From the NCBI RefSeq assembly GCF_949628215.1, contig NC_134277.1, positions 53,702,918-53,766,917 on the forward strand: a stretch of 64,000 nt of DNA. Reading direction: 5' to 3'. Source of the stretch: Phalacrocorax aristotelis. Lineage: Eukaryota > Chordata > Aves > Suliformes > Phalacrocoracidae. The notes beneath the pieces are model-generated. The model had not been told where the DNA came from. It made no database searches and saw nothing but the letters and a program-made list of their open reading frames with translations. Below are positions 12,201 through 27,200 of the stretch, piece by piece. The position numbers and the translations under genes are program-made. The stretch's first letter is position 1. Each line of letters begins with the position of its first letter.

Positions 12201-15200
12201 TGTATGTTTCTGTAACTCCATGTGTCAGCAACAGCTTATTTCTGCTTGGAGCAGAGCTGCTTTCAGGAACTATATGTGTAAGGATTCTTGGCATGCATGT
12301 ATTTATACAACTTGCATGTAGTGGTTTCATTTGCTTCTTACTTCCTTGCTCTGGAAGAACTAAATGCTATCGATAAGTGCTTTTTGTTACCCTCTCACTG
12401 GTTTTAAGTTTGGCTGGGGGAGGGGATGGATAGTGTTTTTTTGGTGGTTTTTTTTTAACCCCAAAGAGATTACAGTTCAGTTCTAGAAATGCAACATTAG
12501 GAACATGCGCCTTTTTTGAATACTAAAAGTTATTTTCTTTAGCTGGGAAAGATTTATTGACTTCAGCTACAGTCTGACTTGCAAAAATCAAAGGTAACCG
12601 GTCAAATGAACTCATTCTTAGAGAATCATCAGTATCACTATGAAAAATGACTAAGTAAATTGGATGATGAAATCAAAACAAGAGCAGTCGGATATAGTGG
12701 CTGACATTCTATAAGAACATTAGGTAGATTACTGTGCAAACTATGTAGGCTTGTCTGTTCATTCAGACTTTTCTAGGATCTTACTGGCTCAGAAATTGTT
12801 GATAAGGTATGAATTCATTCATATTTTCTGTGCCTGTGTGGGCATGAAAATCAGACAAATAGTCTCCTGCTCCTTTCAGTCATTTACTGTTTGATGTCTA
12901 GCCTTCCTGTAATAGTTGGTTTTTCTTTTAAAGTATATTTCTTGAGTACTCTTGTTTCCACGTAACTACATCTATAAAACTGTCGATAACTGCAACTTGA
13001 CATTTGAAAGTATGTTCTCCAAATTTGTCTACCTTTACTTATGATTATAATGGGGCTGGGTGGTGGGAAGATGCTTGTGGATTTACTTGTTGGCAGTGAA
13101 ATTTTTCCTTCTGATATCAGCTTCCAGTCATGTTTTGTGGAAGTGTTTCATTTCCTGTTTGATATTTTAGGATCTTTCCAGGTGTTTCAGCCCAATAGTA
13201 GCATTAAGGCTGAATTTTAATATTTTTGTTTAGTGGATTTCAAAATTAATTGCATCAAAAATAGCCTTGAAATCTAGTTACTAAACAGGATGTTAAATCC
13301 ATTACACAGAGTAGAACAATTTACCTGCACGTACAGCCGGTACTAGCCATGAAAACTTAAGAACGAGGAAAAAAATAAAAAAAACGTAAAGTGAGTCCAT
13401 AGCAATCACTACATCATCTGTGTAAATTAAAAATATAAGCATTAAAAAAAAAAAATCTGTCAAAAGCAACAACTCAGTCTGCGTAGTTATACAATATTAT
13501 AGTCCCAATAAAGTCTTGATTTTCCAGGTATTTGCTGCATAGTCAGGTTGTTCCAGTATTTGTGGTTTTTTTTCATCTGTGATCCCTGATGCAAAATGAC
13601 AGAGAGAGAATGTGTTCATTTCTTTGGTGGAGAAATAATGTGTTAAGTTTACTTTGTGGCTGTTCATCGTTGCAGGACAGTTGATACTTCTGTGTGTGGC
13701 AGTGATGATGAAAATTTGAGTTGGAGTGATGAGTGTTGTGTAGTTGGTGTTAAAATGCTTACTCAAAAGCAGCTAGTAAAAGGGATTGACTTTTCTACAT
13801 GCTCTTTTACAGCGAAGGACTGGACCAGCCCACAGAGATCTGCTGAGTCTGAGAGCCAGTCTTTTGTTTTCCAAGTTTTGCATTTACTGCTGTATCTGAT
13901 ATGGAACAGTAAAAATTCTAAAAATGCCATTGTGCTCTAATTGACCTAGCAATTTTGTGCTAGTAATTTGCTTCTGTTTTTATGCCCATGTTAACTGTTT
14001 TGTGTAGAGTAGCTTTTGGCAAAAAATGTTTGTTTTGCATGAAGTACCTAACTTGGTACCTTTTTAGGGAATATTCATATGTGGTAACACCTGCAGCAGA
14101 CACATGCACTTGTGACATAAAAATGTTAAGTTGATAAATCAATAAAATTTCAACATTGGTTCAGCAAGAATGTTTTATGTGCTTAGGGTAATGTCAGCTT
14201 TTCAGGGCTGGTGATGCAGATATGCTAGACAGATATCTCTAAGCTGCCACGTGCATTCTTTTGGCAGTGTAGAAACCACATTCAGGTGATAAGAGGAAAG
14301 ATTTGGTCTTGGTTCCCCAGTCCTGTTTTTGCCTGTCTGGAGATGGGGCAAGTGTCTGGCTCTCGTATGCACACACACACATTCAAAAGTGCCAGGGCAC
14401 AGATATTTAGAAAGCCTCCAGGAATTCAGGATAGTGTACTTTGCAGGACATAACGCTGAGATAGGGAGTCTTGGTCTAGAAAGATGTATTTTAAATATAT
14501 GAAATTTACATTGTGAGAGTGTAAAGGCCACAAATGAAGTGAGCCATGGTGATTGGAGCCCTGGTACTAAAATTTAATGAATTATAGAGTCGCAGAATAG
14601 CTGAGGTTGGAAGGGATGTCTGAAGATCGTCTAGTCTCAATGCTCTGCTTGAAGCAGGGTGAAGCAGAGCATGTTGCTCAGGGCCATCTCCAGTTTCATT
14701 CTGAATATCTCTACCTCTGGGCAACCTGTTCCAGTGTTTGACCACCCTCAAAGTGTAAGCTTTTTCCTATGTATAAGTGGAATATCCTGTTTTTAAATTC
14801 ATGCTCATTGTCTCTTGTCAACAGAAAAGTCTCTCAGTCATCTTTACTCTATGTCCTTCTTGTCTTGGGCAGCCTAGAACTCAGCACTGGAGGTATGGTC
14901 TTAGCAGTGCTGAGTAGAGGGGAAAGATCACCTCTCTTGTCCTGGTAGCACGCAGCCAAGGATACATTTGGCTTCTTTGCAACAAGAGTTTATCACTGGC
15001 TCAAGTACAACTTGTCCACCAGGACCCACAGGTCCTTTTCTGCAAAACTTCTAACTGGTCAACTCCAGTCTGTACTGGTACACGGTGGCGTTCCTCCCTG
15101 GTGCAGGACTTTGCATTTCCTTTTCATGAGATTCCTGTTGGCCCATTTCTCTAGCCTGTTGAGGTCCCTCCACATCAACCACTCCTTCCACTTTTGTATT

Positions 15201-18200
15201 GTACGGTCTTGCTGAGGGTTTTCTCTTGTGCCATCATCTAGTATAAAGACATAGAACAGAATTGGCACCAGATAAAAAAAGCATCTACAGCTGTCCCTGG
15301 ATCTACCAAGACAGTCGTCGCAGAAGATTATGAAGTTGGTCAGTCATGATTTCCCTTTGTAAATCCATGCTGACTGCTTCCAATCACTTTTTTGTCCTTG
15401 GTATGTTTGGAAGTGGTTTCCAGGAGGATTTACTCCATCACGTTCTTGGAGAGGTGTATTTCTCTGCATTTCCTTCTTGTCCTTGAAGATAGAAGGGACA
15501 TAAAGAGTTTTATTAATTGTATGGGGAAAGAAAAGAGGGAATCATCCTTCTCGTACATGTTTTCTGTGACACAGGGCTGAGACAGCTAGTACTGCAGTGG
15601 TGAAACATTTTCCGTCTGGAACCCCTGGGTTATAACTTTCAAAGCAGCTCAACTGGAATGGCCACATTATTCATTTATGAACTCTATAGAGTCAGTTGTA
15701 TCCCGACAGGATAGCTTGGTAATGTTAACCAACGACTTTGCTGTGGGATGAGTTGTTAGTCTTCTGTGTGTAAAATACTGATGTTTTTTGTGTCAGGTGT
15801 TAAGATTTAATTTTATTGTTATTGTTACAAGAACATTACGACCTTTGCATGGAAAATGGGAATGCTGTCTTATATTGCACCTGGAAGCCCTTTCTAACGG
15901 ATGCTTAAATTTTTACTCAGATAAACATCGATAGGTTAACACTAATGATTTGGTCCATTAATGTTCTTGCCAGGTGGAAAAAAATTAGTTGGTTATAATG
16001 GATTTAATTTGGCTGTCCTCTGTCAACAAAACCTGGGATTTTAATATTGGATAAACAAAAATAGTTAAATGGGGAACCTTCTAGACAATATTGAAATATA
16101 TAATTTTGTAAAATGTTGCAGTTTGAAGCATGAAATTATTTCTGTTCTAAAGCAGGCATAATTTTAGTCTATTAATTAAGACTTGGTCTATGTTGGATGC
16201 CTTTAGGAAATTATGGTCAAAAATGCTAAGTGGTTGAGAACAATTCTGAGTTTAAAAAAAAATCCTGGATGAGGGCCAGTTGTCATGAGAGGTTACCTTG
16301 AGCATTGAGCTAAACTTGAAGTTCCTTTTTCAGAAACTTCAAATCCTGTTTTCCACCTAGGTGGTCCTCGCCAGCTGGTACCGTGTATATACTGCCGTTA
16401 TGGATTTCTTTGGTGTACCAACAAAGACATGTTGGACTGTAAATAGAGGAAAAGGGCTTAGTCCAGTTGAAAGCTGTGAGGGTGAGTTGTGTTTTATTCT
16501 AGTTTCTTCCTGGAAGCATATAATTGTGGCTTTACATATTTCAGAAATAATAAATGTTCCTGTGTCTTTATCACTGATACGCTTTCATTTGGCTAAGCCT
16601 GTGTTTTTGGCAATTTCACAACATAAGTGAGAAGCATGAAAAAAGATACTTTTAAGGACACCAAGGGTGAGAATGTGGTCTTTGCTTATTAGATAGCTCC
16701 TCCTACCTAGTTTGAATTTATACTGCATTTCAAAACTTCACAGTTGTAGTCTCAGCCTTCATAACGTTGTAAAGAATAAGATGTCCTAAATGTAAATGGA
16801 GGCCACTGTACATGTATTAAATTTTGTAGCTTCTGTGTAATCCCCAATACACTCCAAGTTCTTACATTTCAAAAACTTACCCTCTGTATTTCTTCCCCTA
16901 ACTACAAATTGTGGAGAGAGGAGGAAGGGGAAAAAGGTAACCGCAAGACTCCCTTTTAGAGAAATCCTGTGTAGTGATTCTGCTGGGAAGAATCCTCTTC
17001 CTTGTGTGACCTACTGTTCAGTACAAGAATTTCAATCTTACACCTTCATTTTGATACCAAAGCTTGGATGCTGACACTTCTTTGGTGGTTTTTTTCCACA
17101 TTTAAAGTATTGGCTTGTCAACTAAGCATTATGCGATAAAAGTACCTTGCCGAGAAGCACTTTTGAGATGTTCTACAGTCAGTTAAAGCTGAATGATAGA
17201 TGGTAGCTTGTGAAGTTGTTTCATTTTATCATTTAAAGTGTCTTTGTGTGGTGACAGGTTAGTATTTTTCCTTTGCACAAAGGCTGTAAGAACTTTCTTC
17301 AGAGCTTGAATGATTCACTTTCTCTAATTCTGTCAGAAGCAATAAACAGTGAATAAACGTATAACTTTTCATTCCCGTTTTTTGTAAAAACAAAACCAAA
17401 CCAACAAAAACACCAACTATTGAGACTACCACGTTCAGTGAGCATATCATCATCATACTTTAGAGAACTGTCTTGCTGTATTTTCAGCAGTGGTGAATAA
17501 TCATTTCTGCATACAAAACTATGAAGTTTTGCTTCTTTCTCTATAATGAAAAGCTTTTATGTCATATGGCTGAAATTATTAGAGCCAGGGGGGTTTAAAG
17601 AAATAATGGGAAAGAGAATAACAACAGAAGTGTGAATGCAGAAGTGTGTTTGAATGAATAAATTGAAAGACTTGCATTATTGGAAAATCTTTTGGCTTCT
17701 AATGAAACAAAAAAAAAAGCAAAGAGCATTGTGTCTGATATGTTTAACAGTAGATTTAATCTTGCAAGAGATGGGAAGTGAGAGTATAGGGGTTACAGTC
17801 CTGTTCTAAAAAGCTCTATGAAGTCGAAACATTTTCTGTAGAGAATGTTCTTAGTGATGTTTATGCTTTCTATACATTGCAGTGTGTTTTTCTACAGTTA
17901 ATGCTTCCCTCTTGGCGTGTTCTGTTGCTGACTGCCCCAATGCTGTGTCCGCCCCACCTCTTCCCCCCCACCCCCCGAAGTGTAGTCTTCTGATTTGTGA
18001 CATTAACTTTTTGTTGTTTCTTTTGTAGATATATTGTGGTAGTATGCTGTGTGCTGTATTATACTGATTGTGTGGTGGTTTATAAGCAATATGATCCTTG
18101 TTCTGTATCTGACAACATGTGTTAACTTTTTTTTATTAGGGTTGGGAGACCCTGCTTCCTTTTATGTTGCTGTGATTTTTCTTTTGAATGGATTAATGAT

Positions 18201-21200
18201 GTCACTGTTCTTCATATACGGTACATACCTCAGGTAAGGCAGTTGAGACCGAGCTGTTTAGTTGGTACTAGCTGACAGTTTTTTATACAAAATTTGAAAA
18301 AGTGAATGCCAAAATATTTTTATGGAATATTGCTTCCTTGTTTGTACAGTAGTAGTGTTTTTTATTACATATACATTGTCACTACAAAATTACTGGAACA
18401 GAGAAGCTTTTTTGCTTAAAATAAATGGTGGTGCTGGAAAACATTGTGGAATACTTCAGTGAAGTGGTAACTCATTGATACCACCAGGCTGTGGATAAAA
18501 CTAAATGCTGTACAGGTTTTGAATTACTTTAGGCAGGTTTCTGCTCTTAAAATTATCAGTGTAACGTACTTGGTTTAAAAGTTTGAATGACGTTATACTT
18601 TTAACTAAGACTGGAGTTTTTCCAATGCTTTGCCTCATGTCATATTTTATGTCTTTCAATTTTACCCTAACTGAGAAGGCAAAATATTTTTTAAGATAAT
18701 GCATTCTTTTGGAGATTTGTATTCACTTCCTTTTTTTCTATGAATTTCTGTTTTCAGTATCTGTCCTTAAATTTCAGGAACTGTAATATACATTCATACA
18801 AAACCAGACTCCACATTTAGCAAAAAAAGGGAAGTGGAAATATTTTTCTGTTTATGTCTATTTTTATTTGTTAGTTTTGCAAAAAAGCAAAAGGCTGCTA
18901 CATTTTCCTCTGACAGATGTGATTGCTTTCCCCCCTCATTCCCTGGCTTCACTGTCTTCTGGGGTTTTTTTCCTGCTTTCTCTGAAGCATGTGCTGATAG
19001 TTCAGATAAAGAATAGTGTAGGGCAGGTGCTGACAGTGAAAAGAGAAAGTTACCTAGTGCAACTATTAGGTGTTTGGGGGTAAAGAACATATGTTTGTAT
19101 TCTTTAACATAGGATATTAATGTCTCATGTTTTGAGGAAGTAGATAAACTTTGAATATTCGTGTCATTTACTTGTCATTTTTGTCTAAAAGGAGATGTAT
19201 GGAAACCTACATTTTATATATTAATGCCATTGAAAAATCAGTAAGGTCTTAATTTTTCAGTACTTTCCTTAGACTTGGGCTGTGTTGAATGTAAATAACT
19301 ATCAAATGTCAATAGTAATTCAGTTTTTACTATAAATGGTCTGCAATGTAGGTAGTCAAAATGACTAGAATATAAAAGCAGTTTTTTCAAGGTGTAAGAC
19401 ACTAGCTGTCTGGGGTAATGAAAAATAACAAGTGCCTACGAAGTTTCCTGCAGGTAGGATTTTTACCTTACTAACTTATTCTGAAGAATATTCATAGATC
19501 TAGATGACTGCTTAGTCATCATGGCTGTTCCAAGGTTCCTCTTGGTCAAAGCAAGCCATAATATTTAGGCTTTTCCATAAGGTGTGAAAAATAAGAGCTG
19601 AATCTGGATTGATGCTATTCTACTACACTGAAGTAGGTAATCCTATGAATTGGCATAAGTCTCCTTCATAAAGCTGATTTGTTTCTGCTATGCATTTTGA
19701 AAAGCTTTTTCATAGCCTGACTCATTTGACGGTGGGAAGCAGTCCTCTAATATTTTCTGTCTTTTCATTCCTGAATTTGTTAGCAGTAGTCATCTCAAGA
19801 TTACACCATTGTCTTTTCCAGGTTTTTTTTGTCTCCTTATATGTTCATAGAATGTGTAATCTTTTTATTTCAGCCTTTATTTGCTTTTAGTCTTTTTGCA
19901 ACTTTGATTAGTGATGGAAGGTGGCAGGATAGTGGAAGACCATTATTTTCCAAGCTAGCATGTGTACATCTGTGCTCTCTGTGCTCTATCATGAGCTTGT
20001 TCAAAGAGTTAAACTAGCAGAAAGCTAGTTGCTTTTGTAGTTTTTTGTTGCAGGACTAGTTTTTGCTGTTTAGCTCCCTTAACAAATTTCCCCACAAGGT
20101 TAGAAGATTGCCAGGCATAGTATGTCCCTGCCCTAGCACTCTGAGTGAGGTCTCTGGTTATGCAAATGCATTTGGGAATCTTATATGATGCAAGTTAGTC
20201 TCAAGCTCTGGAGCATTCTCTGTTAAGATAACTGAAGCAATATGGTGAGAACTCATGCCAGTTTTTAGGGTTTTTTTTTATGGACACTGGAATGGCATTT
20301 GGATGATAAGCACTTTATGCAATTGTAAGATTCTGCCTCCCCCAACCTCCCTGCCTCTCTATTCTTGTAGTCAAGGGACAGAATACTTAAGCTGATTGTC
20401 AAATACCGCATCTTGAGGAGCTACCAGTAAATTTCCCGTATCTCCTTCTGACAGTACTTTTTCAGTATTTTGTTTCTTGCATGTTAATCAGCAATGAATT
20501 GCAGCATTTCCCCAGATGACTTTAAGCTTCACATTGTTGTACCCAGGGAGTCAAAAGACTGGTTCTTTCATTATTCCTGAGCTGACTCTACCAGACAAAG
20601 TATAACCGTTCAGGTCATCTGCAGTTCTTTCAAAATTACTAATTATTTATTGAATTTAGATTATTCTGTATTAAACATGGGAGAAGTAGGTTACAACTGA
20701 AGGGCATATACTTCACGAATTGCAGTACGGTATGGGAATTTCAGTGGAAAGTGGCATAGAAAGGCTTAACTACGTGTCTCTTACATGATAGCAGTGCACT
20801 GTTAGAAGATAACCAGTGTAACTCAACACTATACACAACTCTCTGTGAAATAGGCTGTGTTCACTTCCTTTTCTCAAAGATACTGACAAGGTGTGTTTCC
20901 CTGTGCTGTGCTACAGATTTACCAGTATTTTCTCATGTGGTAAAATAGTGATCCCTTATAGAGGCTGATAACTCTAAAGCATTCATAATATAATTGAGAT
21001 CTTTGTATTCTAGACTTTAAGGTTTTGTCACATTAACCTTTAGCATAAGTGTTGAATTTTGTTTCTGGCTTTGGGTGGGTGGATTTGGTGTGTTGTTTTT
21101 TTTTTTGCAAATTTTGTTTGCTTTGTTTCTAAGGCTAACATTTTTTAATATTAGGCACATACTTTTAGTCGTTATGGGTTTCAGCGTTGATGCTTTTAGA

Positions 21201-24200
21201 ATTTGTGGAATGAAACGTTGAGTTTTATGTGCAAGAATGCACAATTCCTGGAGGTCGTTTTAGCACTCAGTTGGTATCTTTCACCCTCAGATTTTGTACC
21301 CAGACCTCACTGTTTGTGTTTGGCTTGTATATTAGTGATGTTAGTGATAACATCATAGTGATGTTAGTGATAACATAGTCTTAGATTTAGACCAAAATTC
21401 CCTGTTGGATGATTCCCTGTTGGATGATTGAGCATGCAAATCCTTAAGTTTTCTGCTCAACATCTTAGGGAAGAAATACACCATTTATATTACCTGGTGT
21501 TTAAAAAAAAAAAGTTTGGCAATTTTCAAGACCAAGCTCTGGGTACAGCAGATGAAGCACCAGACATAATGATCTAAACTAAAGTTTGTGAGGAGTGGAA
21601 TAACTGTTTTCAAGTTATTTACATTAAAATTGGTGTTTTGCAGAAAGGAGCTGGTATATGAAGAGTGGTCTGCTCTGAAATAGACATTATCTGAATACCT
21701 TGTATTTTAATATTGTGTGTACACTGGAGATTGCTCTCCCTTGATGCTTGAAATAATTTCCCCCCCCTCAGTAAATTTAGCCGTACATTAGTGCTGTTTC
21801 ATATTTTTTAAGCGGCATTGACCATTAAGTGATTCTGTTGTACCTGTTTTTCCGCTTCTTTTCACAGTGGGAGCCGTCTAGGAGGCCTTGTTACGGTGAT
21901 GTGTTTCTTTTTCAACCATGGAGAGGTAGGTGTTCCCCCTCCAACCTCCCTCCTCCATTTCTTTTTTCTTAAGTTTAAGCAAATTCTCATTTCATTAAAG
22001 ATAGTGATGTTGCTTATATATTAAATTTAAAGGGAATAAGATATAATTGAAAGCATAATAGGCTATGACTCAAAAATGTATAGCACAGTCCAATGCGTCA
22101 CCTTAGATGCTAAAAAAAAAAAATTCAGAAAGGACATATATTGTGAAGTGGTCCTGAGATTGAAATCTTAGGACTTCAAGTTTCAAAACATCAAAATATT
22201 CTGGTTTTGTGCCCATTCCTGGCATAACTAGGCTACATGTACCATATGGACAAGCTTCAGAAATGGAGATTTTCTTTAAATTGCTATGTATTTTACCAGA
22301 AATTCATGAGTAAACACACACACACGGCAAAGAAACCTATGTAAGTACTGATACGTTGTAGCCAGGATACACATATTTTAGAAACTGTGTATGTATATAG
22401 AGAATTCTAATACTAAACTTCTTTAGTAAGCTGCATTACAGGAAAAAAAACCAAAACCAAAACAAAACTGTCACTTAAAACATCTCCCTGTGTTCCCAGC
22501 TAATGCTGTTCATGCCATTGTTTCATATTTTGGAAGAAAACTCATGTATTTTATTCAGATACCCTTGGGCAGTGTTTGTTTTTTAACGTTCATTTTATGC
22601 ATATAAATTTATATAAATATTTGTTTTATTTTACTTAAAATGCAGCTGTACTGTAAAGATTTTCTAGATGGAAACAAGCTACCTTATGACTTTAAGGATT
22701 AAAGTTGTGTTTTGTTTTCTTATTTTACTGTGCTGAACTTGATAGAAAACTCTGAGTAGTAAGACTATGTAGTTGCACATAACAGAATCAAAGATGCTTC
22801 TATTCTTAGTGAGCATTGACACTTTTCTTATAAAACAAAAATCTGTGTGATGAAATAGCTATTTTATTTTCAAGTTTCATTTGACATGTTTTTCTCTAAA
22901 TATCATCTGTGAAGAATTTTCACCTGTGGATGTTAACTGCCTGGTCCAGACCAGGTAAATGCTACAAAGTTTCTAAACTTTTTTTGGTGGTCTAAGATGT
23001 AAATACAAAGAGTTTTGTGGGTTTCCATTCTTCGTAATGGCATCGTGAAGTGAATGTTTCATCCTTTGCTAGGAAATACTGGTAGAGAACGCACTGTTTG
23101 CCAAGTCTGTGAAGGTGATACAGTGTAACTTCAGAAAGGAACAAGTTGAAAACTTCAAAGGTGGTGGTAGCAATAATGAAAAGAAGCATTTCAGTATGAC
23201 ACAGGTGGGTCTCCTATCCCTAGGAGACTCTGTAGGAGAGCTCCCCTCTCTCTATGGGTGACTTGACTTGGGGGAAAAACACCAGTAATGTGTGTCTTTT
23301 AGAGAATTGCCTGAAATTAGGCTTGCATAGCTCTACACAGATGTAGTCTGGGCTTAGGTGGAGCTTAAGTAGGGTGACCCTGATTCAGGCTCAGCTGTAT
23401 AGATTTCTGGAGAGCAATGGGACTTACTTGCAGAGGTGCAGTGTTAGGTCTCAGCTGGCTCTTTGCGCTTGTACTGTACCTAATGCAATAACTCAGAGTT
23501 GTATGATATTGTTGTGTACATAGAATTATGGTAATATATGCAACTACTTGTATGTAGGTGGTCTAGTGTCACTGTGTACTGTTGAATCACATGCAAGGGG
23601 TGTGCATGTGCACATATGTGTATAAAACTATTTTCTTTATCTCTTCAATATGCCTTCGATTCTGTGGAAATTGTCTTGCATGTGGTTCAGCAGTGTGTAC
23701 AGAGGAGCTAGATGAATTGCTAAAAATTTGATTTCCTCTTCTGGAAGGACAGGACTGAGTTGCATGAGTAAGGCTGATCTGCAAGTCTTGGTATATCAGA
23801 TTTAATGCTGTGTAAAAGTGATCAGCCTTCTGGCTTTGGGCTGGCATCCTAAGGCAGTATGTTTTCATTTGTGCTGTGCTTGTGCTAGTGTGTTTAAATG
23901 ATTTCAAGCTTAGACAGATCTGATGTATTTATACCTGCAGCAAAGTTAGTTTAGAGCCTTGATAAATCATCCACAGATGATTGAGTTTAGTATTACATTC
24001 CAAATATGGAAAAATAGCATGAGCTACATCAGTAAATCCACTTTAAAGGTAATGCTGCCTTTTTATGGTTGTATATTCTCATCATTTCTTTCCTGTCTTT
24101 ATCTATCTCCTCCAGTATCAAAAGATTTAGTAAATGAAATGTTGCTGTAGTCTTGAAAAATAATCAGAAACACTACACTGCTTTAGAATAATAATTTTAT

Positions 24201-27200
24201 TTATTGGTAATAAAAATAATTTTAACTAATCACATCTGTGCATTCAGCTGAAGGCAACACATTAGAATATATATTTATGAAGGGTTTATTTGAATGGTAA
24301 ACTGGGTGCAACTTTTACAGAGTGCTTTTAAACAGCAAGGACTGTGTTTGATTAACATGTTGGGCTTCTGTACTTCACATTTATTTTACACTATTAATTT
24401 AACATATTTGTGAAATAGCGAGATAATAGGCAAGGAATTGTATAATGTTGATTCTAGTGACTTCTTTAGTAAAACAGTATTTTAAAAAATGGTTTTAAGA
24501 TTATAGGAAGCAGAGAGGGAACATCCTGGCATCAACATCCTATAAGCTTTCATATATTCATTATGGTCCATGTTAAGATGAACTAAGTTTTTGTCCTGTA
24601 GTTGTGAGGAACCTGCTACTGATATTTAGTGCAAACTATTGATAGCCATTTTGAGCCCATTTGTTTGTATATCAAGGTTGTCCTGTAAAGTTGTAATTAT
24701 TTTTTTTTGTTGGTTAATGTCATCTGCAAGCAATTTATAAAAAGCTGAACATAAACATTGGAGATGACAGTTCTAGCTGAGCCATTTGCCATGAACTGAA
24801 AATTACTGAAAAAGCTATTCAGGTGACTTCATTGTATTGTGCTTTGCTTTGTTAGGGTTCAAGAATGAAGTATATAAGTTAGAATAAGCTCTGTAGGAGC
24901 CTAATTTCATATGTTCAGTTTTACTGGCCTGTTTTGGAGGGCAGCTTTGGATTTTATACTTTCTGTGCTAGTAGAAATGTGAAATGTTTATGACTTAGAG
25001 AACTGTAGCATAATGAAGAGTGTGTTATTTTTTCCATCAAATCCTCTCCCCACACACTTTCTCTATCTCAGTGTAGCAAGTCACTTCCTGAATTTGAGAA
25101 TGGTTTTAGTTACCTGAATGAGTTGTTAATTTCAGCATAAGCAGGGACAAGCAGCTGCTCTCCTGCCTTTTTTGCTTGGATGCTCTCTAGCTGCCACATT
25201 TAATTTTGAAAAAGCAGCAATCTATTTTAATTAAACAATTCATCATAAACCTCAAGTCTGGAGGCCACTCCCTTTTTCCTCCTCTCTTCTGATTCCTGGC
25301 TTGTTATTTTTTTGAAGTTTGTGAGTAAAATCTCATGTACCTTGGTTTTTGCTTTATTAAAGTATCTGTAGTCATTAATTTTCAAATACAAATGCATTGT
25401 TTTATGGAAATGTAGACGCAAATGTTATCATCTAACCCAGTTCTTATTTTTAGTGCACTCGCGTCATGTGGACTCCACCTCTTCGTGAAAGTTTCTCATA
25501 CCCATTCCTTGTGCTTCAGATGTTGCTTTTGACCTATATTCTCAGGTACCTCTCAATTTATACATGGCTCTTTAAAATGATTTAAATAATTGAATGTCAC
25601 AGGACATTTATTTCAATGCATTTATTTATTTAAGTACCTCTGTGTGCTGTAGCAATGATATCATTAACATAAGAACTTTCCTGTGGCTGTTACATTGCAG
25701 ACGCTGCACCAGTAGAGCTGCAGTCATATCAATCACTTATTAAAAGGAAAAACTTTGCAACTTGAAGACACGATTAAAATAAAAATCAGAATTACTCTGG
25801 CAAATACGTATCTAAACTAAAAAAATCAGAATTTTTGGTTGATGTCACTTCCTTCCCATGAGAAACAAGCTGATACTCCATCAATTGGTTTTGTCCCTGT
25901 TGGAGAGTGGTATGTTGGTTGCACTTAGAATAAGCCTATGCTATACAGCAGAGGATGCTATAGGCACCCATAAGCTAGTATGTTCTTGCAGTTTTCTGTG
26001 ACTAATTAACCAGTCTAACTAGTTCAATGATTTAGAGCAATCTAATTACATTACTGCAGGGATGCTCTTGAGTTCACTAGTTCACTGAGCCCTGCTTTTC
26101 AGTGGTTTGTTGCTGCTTGCAACATGATTGTGTTACTGTCTTGCCTCTGTTTTGAAAAATAAGCATGATTGTTAATACTTGAGGGCTTTTCCATCAACTC
26201 CATTGCATCAAATTTGCAGTGTATGATTAGCTGAGCTTTGTACCTGTAACCCCAGATTTTCCTTTATTAGGTCATACTGATTTGTAGTTATTGATGATTA
26301 AACCAAAAATATTTCATGCTCGTCACTGACTTGTAGTTTTCAGGTGAGGAAAAGATACATGCTGTCTAGAAAAATGTTTGGGGGAATGGTTTACAGAGTC
26401 CTTACTAGATTTTCTATTAGAAAGACACCTGTTCATTTTAATGCTAAATTGTGAGGTCAAATGAAAAATGAGGAATTAGTCTTTAAGTTAGGGTGGTCAG
26501 AGCACATATATTCTGTACCCATAATAATGACACTTCTTGATAAGATAGATTCACTCCTGTTCTTCAAATCTTATACATAAAATAGTACTTGGGCTTGCTT
26601 ACCAAAGAGAAGTAGGTATGTAATCTAAGCATTTCAGAGCGAGGTTCCAAAAAGGGGATAAAAAAATTTAACTGTTTCTCAGTTATAATTCCTGTTTCAA
26701 GAGCAGCTCTGTTTTATGTATAGCAGTATTCCGATGAAACATAGCAACTGTCTTTGAAACAAAGACCAGAACTTAAATCCTCCTTTATTTGTATCATTGT
26801 ATCACATTTGTATAATGTATTACCTAATACATTAGACTCATGCTCAGCATGACTTCCAGTAGAAGTTAATCTTCAGGATTTGTAAAAGAAGCTGAAGAAA
26901 AATTTACAGAATTTGGTGAGATCTCTGTAATCTGGTGGGTTTGGGTTTTACAGCAGAATACTTATGTGGTCTTCATCTGTTGGAGGCCACTTAGTGAAAT
27001 GGCAATGTGACACGTTTCTGAAGTGAACTCGAAATTAACACAGGATTAAATAAATAACTCCTATAGCAGGTCATAGAAAATGGGCTGTTTTCGGTTAAAG
27101 ATGAGTTTCATGTATTTGTTGTTGTCTCCTGCCCTGAAACCTCACTCAGGATTGCTAGCAGAAAGTTGCATAAAGTAAATATGGAAGAAATGTGAGAGAG

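Larger units (their letters stand above)
16482..21867 (+). other. Introns 6 and 7 (flanking exon 7)
   Basis: Intron 6 (16482-18139) and intron 7 (18234-21867) are AT-rich. Intron 7 carries two adjacent short tandem duplications at 21333-21426. No mobile element recognised. Confidence 0.6.

Noticed and set aside
14641..14671. Inverted repeat TGCTCTGCTT / AAGCAGAGCA
   Set aside because: Falls inside a CR1 3' tail, whose consensus already has related complementary words here.
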